Assembly (NCBI GenBank): GCA_945643635.1
Contig: CALZFC010000137.1
Coordinates: 1-64,000 of the forward strand
Origin: Allodiplogaster sudhausi
Lineage: Eukaryota > Nematoda > Chromadorea > Rhabditida > Diplogasteridae
Reading direction: 5' to 3'
Length of the DNA stretch: 64,000 bases
Below, in pieces: positions 35,243 to 47,200 of the stretch (position 1 is the stretch's first letter; every line of letters begins with the position of its first letter). The notes below the pieces were generated by a model. That model did not search any database. It worked only from the letters and a program-made list of their open reading frames with translations, and was not told the origin of the DNA. The position numbers and the translations under genes were made by a program.

Positions 35243-38200
35243 TTATGCATCTTCCATCGCAACCTTCTTCAGATTATACTTCTCAACTGTCACGTTCGGT
35301 CGAAGCTTAACAAAATGAAATGTTAAGAGAACAGAAGAAAGGCGAAAATGAAAACTGACTTTCGAAATAATGCCCCTGGCGATTGTCTGCTTGGTGGTTC
35401 CCTGGCGGAGAGTAAACGGAAGCCCCGCCCTCAGCGGCATTTCTCGGATCATAACAACCTTGGCAGACGCGTGCTCACCCGGCATTAGCATCTCTTGAGA
35501 CAAGTCAAACCGGGCAACCTGCAATCTTATCAGTGACAAGCTTCACAGTCAAGCATGTCAAGTCTCATAAAGAAAAACCACATAAGATACTGATTTTTTA
35601 AAGTTCTTCAAATATTTGGAATTACAAAAAAAACTAGAGAAAAGAAAGAGAGTAACCTGATCCCAAGTGCTGGCGAATACTTTATCAGTGAAGCCAGTGC
35701 GAATGCCAGTGCGGCGCCCGCTTTCCTCCTCACTCAGCAGATACAATTGAGCATCGAATGCGTTCCCAGTCTGCACCACTCCCGCGTGGCCCATCCACAT
35801 CCCTCAATCATTGTATTTCTCTATTTCTTCCCTGTCGAACATTTATTGTACGTGTAAAATTTTCAAGTCTTTTAGTAAGAAATCCCCATATTGGTAGGCC
35901 GATCCTTCTCTTTCCTACACCCTCGATGGAAGTTTTCTCCCGGTTGTTGACTCTATTTGCGCTCTAGGCATTCTCATTGACTCTAAGCTTACTTTCTCTC
36001 CCCACTGCGTCTTATGGCCAAGAAGGCTCTCTCTAAAACATATCCCATCTTCCTCGCAATTCGTACTCGCAATAAGGATCTTCTTATTTTTGCATACACT
36101 ATTAATATCCGCTCAGTTCTAGAAAATTACACTTCAGTCTACTCACAGTGTCTGCTCAAAGATTTTCGCGTTCTCGATAAGGTTCAAAACTATATAACCA
36201 TCTTTATTTATCGCCACTGTCTCTCCTACTCCTCTACCTCCTCCTTCCCAGTGAAGAATGAAATTCACCCTTCGCCTTCCCTCTCTCCGTTCCCGTCGTG
36301 ATTATAAGGACTTTACTCTCACCCCTCGTTTTATTTTTGGTCACGGCAGGATCTCCTCCCACACCACTTCCATTTTCGCAATTCTGGCACTCGCGATAGC
36401 TTTTCATTTATCTATCCCACATCTCGATCCAACTTGCGCCTCCATTCCTTTTTTATTAGATCCGCTAAGCCATTTAATTTCATTGCAAACATTTGTTTAT
36501 TTTCTTCCAATCAAATCTCTTCTAGCAGCCATCTCTCTCTACCCTGACAAGTTTTTTTTGTGAGTTTTTTTTCAATTTCATACATGCCATATCATTCACA
36601 TCATCCATATGTATTTTCCTTTAATAATTCATACTATACTATTTTATCTACACCGTGCTGAATTTTTGTTCATGCCGTAAATAAAGTTAAAGTTAAGTTT
36701 ATTCAAGTAGTCTAATTGGAAGAATCTCATCCCATACCTCTCTTCACATGGTCAGCCTTCAGTCCACGGCAGAGAATGCCGCAGTGGTCTCCAGCCTTCA
36801 CCTTAAAAAAAACTTGAGCCACGACAAGAAAAAAAGAGACGAAACCTCCTTGACGCTCTTGCCGAATACTTGAATGTCGCTGGCCACTGTCAGCTCCACC
36901 CTGCCATCCCCCTTCACATCGATTTTGTCGCCCTTCCGGAGAACACCCCGATCTACAGTACCCACCACGACAGTGCCGCGGCCTGTAATGGCATTGCGGG
37001 AAGCAACCGGCATCACGAATGGCTCATCCTATAACCTCTCTTTCACAATACAACCAAGCCGTGACAGAATGAAATGAGACCTCGTTTCGCTCAGGCAGAG
37101 GGACTTTGTCGAGGGCTGAGACCAGCTCCTCCACGCACTGGATACTGGTTCCTTCAAGAGCCTCCAAGGCAGAACCACGAATGATCGGGGCATTGTCTCC
37201 TTCAATTCATGATTACATCCTCGGTCAATCAAAAGAACATAAGACAGGCTAACCGTCAAAGCCATGAAGAGTTAGCAATTCTCTTGCTTCAAACTCAAGT
37301 AAGTCAAGATCATCACTTTCTACCAGATCAGCCTTGTTGATAAAGACAATGATGTGTTTGACGCCAATTTGCCTAGCGAGAATCAGATGTTCCTAAATAC
37401 TTGACGCATGTGGGAGTCTTGTTAAATGGTATGGAATAGTAAACCTTAGTCTGCGCCATGACTCCATCCGTGGCCGCGATAACAAGGACTGCCGCATCCA
37501 TCTGGCTGGTTCCGCAGATCATATTCTTGATGAAATCAGCGTGGCCAGGACAATCAGTGTGAGAATATCTTAAATGAGAGAAGCTCCCGCAGACTTCGAG
37601 GCTGGTTCCAACCTTCTGCTCTCGCTTTCGTAGCCGAGATGAGCAATGTTAATGGTGATGCCTCGCCTTTTCTCTTCTTTACCTTTGTCAATCTCGTCAA
37701 ACTTGACTGCCTTTGCTTTACCTATAACATCAATCTAGAGTTATCTAAAAGTCGACTGTTATTTATTCACCGGGATAGCGCCGAGAGGTATTACGGGCGG
37801 TGTGAGTGAGATACGGGGAAGCGGTTTTTTTGGGGATTGTTTAATAGTGTCTGGGCTACAAGCATATGTGGGTTTCAAAAATTTAGCGTTGGCGCCGGCG
37901 GCCAAACTTTGGTCGGAGGCGACTCTGATTTGGGCACTTTGCCGCCTTTGAGAGGTTGTATCTTTTTTCTGGTTGAGATATGGGGATGAAAAAAATACTG
38001 GTAGATAGATCGTTCAAAAATGAATATGATTCCTGGAGTTGAGATCATTCCGAGTTTTGGTAGATCAGTACGAGGCCGGCGCGCAAACCATACGTTTTTG
38101 GGGTACTTTTTTAGGCTCATTCATCTCATTTTCTCGAAATCTACAAATTCCGCTTTTGATCTAACTGACTCCGATTGTAGAGTTTTTGACGGGCTTTCTT

Positions 38201-41200
38201 ATAATAGTAGACTTATCGACTTTTGGACACTTGGCGTATGAGATATTATCGATTGAAGGGTCAAATTGTTTTGTTACGAGCGAACGTTCTAAAATTCATA
38301 TCTTTATGAATAGGGAAGGTAGAGGGATGAGAGTTTCAGAATCATGCAGAGTTTCACGAGAGCTTCAATATGAGTATACATAGGTTAGGCTGGGTCATCA
38401 TTAAAGTGCCATGCCAGGGCCGTGAAGTGGCAAATTTTTGGAAGCCAATTTGAGCCTCCGTTTTTCCTCGGTAGTTAAGGGTTATGCCAAACATTATATA
38501 TCATTCTGTAGCTCTCGAGATGGCGAACAACTTTCACATACAAAACATTTTGTTATTTTGACGTTTTGATCTACTTCCTTGGGTCAGTATGTTCAGGCCA
38601 CTATTTCGGCCTTAGCTATAACTGACACTTTTTGGCGCATATTTTTTTTATTGTAGAGCCAAAAATTAGCTATCGAATGATAAGTAGATCATGGGATTTG
38701 ATCGAGGCATATTCGAGATATGAATTATTTTGTGGCTTTTTGGTACATTTTCAGTGCACGTCGAAAGTCATGGGTCGCAGGTTCGAAGTCGCGCGCGCGC
38801 AAACCCTTTTGCGCGTTTTTGTATGAATCCTGATTAAACAAAATCGATGCTATCATATAGTAAAGACTCCAAGCTTTCTAATGAGCATAAATTCAAAGGC
38901 CCAGATAGTCCAGTAGCGCCGCTAGAACATACTTTTGACCCTTTAGAGCCAAATTTTATCCCTTAGAGCCAACTAACCAGGCATTTTCGAGATATGAATT
39001 TTTTTGTGGCTTTTTGGTACATTTTCAGTGCACGTCGAAACTCATGGGTCGCAGGTTCGAATCCGCGCGCGCACAAACTCTTTTGCGCGCTTTTGTATGA
39101 CTCCCGAGTATGTTAAAAGAGTGATATCATATAGCAAAGACTCCAAGCTTTCTAATGAGCTTAAATTCAAAGGCCCAGATAGTCCAGTAGCGCCGCTAGA
39201 ATAGACTTTTGACCCTTTAGAGCCAAATTTTAACCCTTAGAGCCAACTTAGAACCCTTGGATAAATTTTTTTATCGGGAAATGGTCTCCGGGGCGATAGC
39301 CCCGGTGGCCATTGACCGGGCCAAAGGCCCGTAGCGTGACAAAGTCACGCTAGTCTAGAGTTATCTAAAAGTCGACTGTAATTTATCCTACCCGATAGCG
39401 CGGAGAGGTGCTGTGGGCGGTGGGGGTGAGATATGGCGAAGCGGTTTTTTGGGGAACATGTAAAAGTTTCCGGACTACAAGAATATATGGGTTTCAAAAA
39501 TTTAGGTTTGATATTGGCGCCGGCGGCCAAATTTTGGTCCGAGGTGACTCTGATTTGGGCACTTTGCCGACTTTGAGAGGTTGTATCTTTTTTTCGGGTA
39601 AAGATATGGGGATGAAAAAAATACTGGTAGATAGATCGTTCAAAAATGAATATGATTCCTGGAGTTGAGATCGATTGGAGCTTTGGTAGATCAGTACGAG
39701 GCCGGCGCGCAAAACCATACGTTTTTGGGGTACTTTTTTAGGCTCATTCTTCTCATTTTCTCGAAATCTACAAATTCGCTTTTTGATCTAACTGACTCCG
39801 ATTTTAGAGTTTTTGACGAGCTTTCAGAAAATGGTCGATATATCGACTTTTGCGCACTAGAAGTTGTAGATATTATCGATTGAAGGGTCAAATTTTTTTG
39901 TTAGGAGCGAACTTTCTAAAATTCATATCTTTATGAATAGGGAAGGTAGAGGGATGAGAGTTTCAGAATCATACAGAATTTCACGAGAGCTTCAATATGA
40001 GTATACATAGGATAGGCTGGCTCTTCATTAAAGTGCCCTGCCAGGGCCGTAAAGTGGAAAATTTTTGGAACGCACTTTGGGCCTCCGTTTCTTCTCGGTA
40101 GTTAAAGCTTATGCCACATATTATATACCATTCTGTAGCTCTCGAGAAGAAGAACAACTTTCTCATACAAAACGTTTTCATATTTTGTCATTTTTGATCT
40201 ACTTTTGGGGTCAGAAGGTTCAGGCCACTATTTCGGCCTTAGCTATCACTGACACTTTTTGGCGCATATTTTTGTTATTGTAGAGCCTAAAATTATCTAT
40301 CGAATGGTGTGTCAATCTTCAAAATCGGTTCAGGCATATTCGAGAAAAAAATTATTTTGTGGCTTTTTGGTACATTTTCAGGGCACAGATATATTACCGA
40401 CCAGGTTCGAACCCGCGCGCGTGCAAACTCTTTTGCGCGTTTTAATATGACTTCTCATTAAATAAAAAGTATGTTAGAATGGATAGAAGACTCCAAGCTT
40501 TCTTATAGGCTGAATTTAAAAGCCCCAGATCGTCCCGTAATCACCGCTAGAGCAGACTTTTCCCCCTTTAGAGCCAGCTAACAACCCTCAGACCCCAACT
40601 AACAACCCTCAGACCCCAACTAACAACCCTTAGAGCGAAATAACAACAACCCGAACCAACCCCCCGTAGCGTGACAAAGTCACGCTAGTCTCTTATTATC
40701 TAAAAGTCGACTGTAATTTATTTACGGGTATAGCGCGGAGAGGTGCTGTGGGCGCGGGGGTTGAGATACGGGGATGCGGTTTTTTGGGGAACATGTAAAA
40801 GTTTCCGGACTACAAGAATATATGGGTTTCAAAAAATTAGCGTCGGCGCCGGCGCCGGCGCGGGCGGCGGAAGTTGGCGCGGAGGCGAGTCAGATTTGGG
40901 GTGCTTCGCGACTTTGAGAGGCTGTATCTTTCTTTCGGGTAGAGATATGGGGATGAAAAAAATACTGGGAGATAGCCCGTCAAAAAATGAATATGATTCC
41001 TGAAGTTGAGATTGATTCGAGTTTTGGTAGATCAGTGGGAGCGCGGCGCGTTTTGACCCCATTTTTTGGCCGTTTTTCGGCATGTAGTTAGAGTTTTTCT
41101 CGGAATCTACAAATTCGCTTTTTGATCTAACTGAATCCGATTTTAGAGTTTTTGACGGCGCATCTTTTAATACCATAATTATCCACTTTTGGACACTAGA

Positions 41201-44200
41201 AGTTGTAGATATTATCGATTGAAGGGTCAAATTTTTTTGTTAGGAGCGATCCTTCTAAAATTCATATCTTTATGAATAGGGAAGATAGAGGGATGAGAGT
41301 TTCAGAATCATGCGGAGTTTCACGAGAGCTTCAATATGAGTATAGTTGGGTTTGTCAGGCTTTTCATTAAAGTGCCCTGCCAGGGCCGTGAAGTGGCAAA
41401 TTTTTGGAACGCACTTTGGGCCTCCGTTTTTCCTCGGTAGTTAAAGCTTTTGCGACATGTTATATACCATTCCGTAGCTCTCGTGAAGGCGAATAACTTT
41501 CTCATACAAACCGTTTTCATATTTTGCCTTTTTTGATCTACTTTCATGGTCAGAATGTTCAGGCCACTATTTCGGCCTTAGCTATCACTGACACTTTTTG
41601 GCGCATATTTTTTTTATTGTAGAGCCAAAAATTAGCTATCGAATGATAGGTAGATCATGGGATTTGATTCAGGCATATTCGAGATATGAATTATTATGTG
41701 GCTTTTTGGTACATTTTCAGTGCACGTCGAAACTCATGGGTCGCAGGTTCGGAGTCGCGCGCGCGCAAACTCTTTTGCGCGCTTTTGTATGACTCCTGAT
41801 GAAATTATAAGAGTGCTAAGATATACTAAAGACTGCAAGCTTTCCAATGAGCGGAAATTCAAAGGCCCAGGTAGTCAATTTGTGGCTCTATCTCATCAAA
41901 ACCAAGGTTGGTGACCGTGCTAGAGCAGACTTTTGCGTTTTAGAGCCTACTAACAACCCTTAGAGCCAACAAACAACAACCCAAACAACAACACATAGTC
42001 AACCAACAACCCTTGGAGCCTACTGACAATGGCCAAAGGCCCGTAGCGTGACAAAGTCACGCTAGTCTAGAGTTATATAAAAGTCGACTGTTATTTATCC
42101 TCTGGTATAGCGCCGAGCGGTGTAGCGGGCGGGGGGATTGAGATACGTGGAAGCGGTTTTTCGCATTTTGTAGAGTATCTCCTGGGCTACAAGAGTATGT
42201 GGGTTTAAAAATTGGGTTCGATATTGGCGCCGGCGCGGGCGGCCAAACTTTGGTCCGAGGCGACTTCCATTTTGGTACTTTGGCGACTTTGAGGGGCTGT
42301 ATCTTTTTTTAGGGTAGAGCTATGGCGATGAAAAAAATACTGGGAGATAGCCCGTCCAAAAATGAATACGATTCCTGGAGTTGAGATCATTTCGAGTTTT
42401 GGTAGATCAGTGGGAGCACGGCGCGTTTTGACCCCATTTTTTGGCCGTTTTTCGGCATGTAGTTAGGGTTTTTCTCGAAATCTACAAATTCGCTTTTTGA
42501 TCTAACTGACTGTGATTGTAGAGTTTTTGACGGCGCATCTTTTAATAGTAGAATTATCAATTTTTGGACACTAGAAGTTGTAGATATTATCGATTGAAAG
42601 GTCAAATTTTTTTGTTAGGAGCGAACCTTCTAAAATTCATTTCTTTATGAATAGGAAAGGTAGAGGGATGAGAGTTTCAGAATCATGCAGAGTTTCACGA
42701 GAGCTTCAATATGAGTATACTCGCGTTTGTCTGGCTTTTCATTAAAGTGCCCTGCCAGGGCCGTTAAGTGGCAAATTTTTGGAACGCACTTTGGGCCTCC
42801 GTTTCTTCGCGACAGTTAAAGGTGTTGCCACATATTATATACCGTTTGGTAGCTTTCGAGAAGGCGAACAACTTTCTCATACAAAGCATTTTGATATTTT
42901 GTCGTTTTTGATCTACTTTTGGGGTCAGAATGTTCAGGCCACTATTTCGGCCTTAGCTATCACTGACACTTTTTGGCGCATATTTTTTTATTGTAGAGCC
43001 TAAAATTAGCTATCGAATGATAGGTAGATCATGGGATTTGATCCAGGCATATTCGAGATATGAATTATTTTGTGGTTATTTGGCTCATTTTCAGTGCACT
43101 TCGAAACTCATGGGTCGCAGGTTCGGAGTCGCGCGCGCGCAAACCCTTTTGCGCGCTTTTGTATGACTCCCGAGTATGTTAAAAGAGTGATATCATATAG
43201 CAAAGACTCCAAGCTTTCTAATGAGCTTAAATTCAAAGGCCCGGATAGTCCAGTAGCGCCGCTAGAACAGACTTTTGACCCTTTAGAGCCAAACTTTAAC
43301 CCTTAGAGTCAACTTAGAACCCTTAGATAACCTTTTATATCGGGAAATGTCCTCCGGGGCGATAGCCCCGGTGGCCATTGACCGGGCCAAAGGCCCGTAG
43401 CGTGACAAAGTCACGCTAGTCTAGAGTTATCTAAAAGTCGACTGTTATTTATAGGCCGGTATAGCGCCGAGCGGTGTAGCGGGCGGTGGGGGTGAGATAT
43501 GGGGAAGCGGTTTTTTGGGGATTGTGGAATAGTGTCTGGGCTACAAGAATATGTGGGTTTCAAAAAATTAGGGTTGGCGCCGGCGCGGGCGGCCAAACTT
43601 TGGTCCGAGGTGACTTCGATTTGGGCACTTTGGCGACTTTGAGGGGGAATATCTTTTTTTCTGGTAAAGATATGGGGATGAAAAAAATACTGGGAGATAC
43701 CCCGTCCACAAATGAATATGATTCCTGGAGTTCAGATCGATTATAGCTTTGGTAGATCGCTACGAGCCCGGCGCGTTTTGACCCCATTTTTCGGCCCTTT
43801 TTCGGCATGTAGTTAGGACTTTTCTCGGAATCTACAAATTCCGCTTTTTGTTTGTCTGACTCAGATTGTAGAGTTTTAGACGGCGCCTCTTTTAATATTA
43901 TTCTTATCAACTTTTGCGCACTGCGCATTGTAGATATTATCGATTGAAGTTCCAAATTTTTTTGTTAGGAGCAAATTTCAAAAATTCACCTATTTAATTG
44001 AGATATCGGGAAGCGGTTTTTTGCGGATTATGTAAAAGTTTCCGGACTACAAGAATATATGTGATTCAAAAAATTGGGTTCGATATTGGCGCCGGCGCGG
44101 GCGCCCAAACTATGGTCCGAGGCGACTTCGATTTGGGCACTTTGGCCACTTTGAGGGGTTGTATCTTTTTTTCGGGTAAAGATATGGCGATGAAAAAAAT

Positions 44201-47200
44201 ACTGGGAGATAGATCGTTCAAAAATGAATATGATTCCTGGAGATGAGAGTTGTTGAGCTACTTGTAGATCAATACGAGGCCGGCGCGCAAACCATACGTT
44301 TTTGGGGTACTTTTTTAGGGTCGTTTATCTCATTTTCTCGAAATCTACAAATTCCGCTTTTGATTAAACTGACTGCGATTGTAGAGTTTTTGACGGGCTT
44401 TCAGAAAATGGTCGAATTATCAACTTTTGGACACTAGAAGTTGTAGATATTATCGATTGAAGGGTCAAATTTTTTTGTTAGGAGCGACCCTTCTAAAATT
44501 CATATCTTTATGAATCGGGAAGTTAGAGGGATGAGAGTTTCAGAATCATACAGAATTTCACGAGAGCTTCAATATGAGTATACTTGCGTTTGGATGGGTC
44601 ATCAATAAAGTGCCCTGCCAGGGCCGTGAAGTGGCAAATTTTTGGAAGGCATTTTGGGCCTCCGTTTCTTCGCGATAGTTAAAGCTTATGCCACATATTA
44701 TATACCATTCCGTAGCTCTCGAGATGGCGAACAACTTTCTCATACAAAATATTTTGAAATATCGATGTTTTTGATCTACTTTTGGGGTCAGAATGTTCAG
44801 GCCACTATTTCGACCTTACCTATAGCTGACACTTTTTATCCCATATTTTTTTCTTGTAGAGCAAACAATTAGCTATCGAATGATAGGTAGATCATGGGAT
44901 TTGATCCAGGCATATTCGAGATATGAATTATTTTGTGGCTTTTTGGTACATTTTCAGTGCACGTCGAAACTCATGGGTCGCAGGTTCGGAGTCGCGCGCG
45001 CGCAAACTCTTTTGCGCGTTTTTGTATGGCTCCTGATGAAATTATAAGAGTGCTAACATAGACTAAGGACTCCAAGCTTTCTAATGAGCGGAAATTCAAA
45101 GACCTAGGATGTCCATTAACGCCGCTAGAACAGACTTTTGTCCTTTTTAAGCCAACTAACAACCCTTAGAGCCAACTAACGACCCAACTTACTATCTTTT
45201 TATCGGGAAATGGCCTCCGGGGCGATAGCCCCGGTGGCCATTGACCGGGCCAAAGGCCCGTAGCGTGACAAAGTCACGCTAGTCTAGAGTTATCTAAAAG
45301 TCGACTGTTATTTATTGACCGGTATAGCGCCGAGCGGTGTAGCGGGCGGTGGGGGTGAGATATGGGGAAGCGGTTTTTTGGGGATTGTGGAATAGTGTCT
45401 GGGCTACAAGAATATGTGGGTTTCAAAAAATTAGGGTTGGCGCCGGCGCGGGCGGCCAAACTTTGGTCCGAGGTGACTTCGATTTGGGCACTTTGGCGAC
45501 TTTGAGGGGGAATATCTTTTTTTCTGGTAAAGATATGGGGATGAAAAAAATACTGGGAGATACCCCGTCCACAAATGAATATGATTCCTGGAGTTCAGAT
45601 CGATTATAGCTTTGGTAGATCGCTACGAGCCCGGCGCGTTTTGACCCCATTTTTCGGCCCTTTTTCGGCATGTAGTTAGGACTTTTCTCGGAATCTACAA
45701 ATTCCGCTTTTTGTTTGTCTGACTCAGATTGTAGAGTTTTAGACGGCGCCTCTTTTAATATTATTCTTATCAACTTTTGCGCACTGCGCATTGTAGATAT
45801 TATCGATTGAAGTTCCAAATTTTTTTGTTAGGAGCAAATTTCAAAAATTCACCTATTTAATTGTAGGGATCATAGAGCGATGGGACTTGCAGAATATTGA
45901 AGCGCTGGGAGTGGGCTTTAATATGAGTATACTTGGATTCCGATTGGTGATCAATAAAGTGCCCTGAGGGTGCTCTGAAGTGGAAAATTTTTGGAAGCCA
46001 CTTTGAGCCTCCGTTTTCCTCGATGGTGAAAGCTTTTGCGACATATTATATATCTATCGGTAGCTCTCGTGAACGTGAACAACTTTCTCATACAAAACGT
46101 TTTCATATTTTGACTTTTTTGATCTACTTTTGGGGTCAGAAGATTCAGGCCACTATTTCGGCCTTAGCTATCACTGACACTTTTTGGCGCATATTTTTTT
46201 TATTGTAGAGCCTAAAATTAGCTATCGAATGGTGTGTCAATCTTCGAAATCGGTTCAAGCATATTCGAGAAAAAAATTATTTTGTGGCTTTTTGGTACAT
46301 TTTCAGGGCACCCAGATAAACTACCGACCCAGGTTCGGAGTCGCGCGCGGGCAAAGTCTTTTGCGCGTTTTAATATGACTTCTCATTAAATAAAAAGTAT
46401 GTTAGCATAGATAAAAGACTCCATCCAAGCTTTCTTATAGGCTGAATTTAAAAGGCTCAGATCGTCCAGTAGCACCGCTAGAGCAGACTTTTGTCCTTTT
46501 AGAGCCAACTAACAACCCTCAGACCCCAACTAACAACCCTTAGAGCCAAATATCAACAACAACCAACAACCCACAGAGTCAACTAACCCCAGGTCAAAGG
46601 CCCGTAGCGTGACGAAGTCACGCTAGTCTCTCTATTAGATAAACAACGTAAAAACGTAATTTACTGGTTACGGCAGATTGGTTCCTGTGGGCGGCAGGAT
46701 TGGTGGATTTGGATGAAACTTTCCAAAAAGGTACTTTGAAGTCTCGGCTATCGTCCTATGTGGGTTTGGAAATTTTTGGTTGGCGCCGGCGCCACAAAGA
46801 GGGCCGACTCGGGAAACTTTGAGGTGGAATATCTCTTTTTCTAGGGCACCTACAAAAATAACAAAAATAGTAGTTTGTTCGTCAGGCGGGAATTTATCAA
46901 TGACCAGAAGCTCAATCCCGTAGATCGATTGGTAGATCGGTGGGAATTGATTTTCTAAAATGGGCACTTTTTCGCATGTTTTTGCCCCTTATCTCAAAAT
47001 CCTCTCGATAAAACTCGATAAAACTCGATATTTTTTGGTGATTTTTTCGTTATTTAAAACATTCGATAAGTAACTTAGAGGCGGTTTCCGAAATACCGCG
47101 ATATCTCCGAGGGTAGATAAGCCATGTCATCAAATGATGGTTTGAAAGAACCGTCTCGTAAAGACGAACAACTTTCTCATACATTGCATTGTCATTAGAA

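Noticed and set aside
38757..45010. Stand-alone tRNA genes at the GGTTCGA motifs
   Set aside because: The T-arm stem does not pair well and no acceptor, D or anticodon arm could be folded around the motif by eye. Kept only as a B-box observation.
43560..45818. Two identical 131-codon minus-strand frames in the Helitron-like array
   Set aside because: Their identity follows from the duplicated 578-bp segment. Other units do not keep the frame and no domain is visible.
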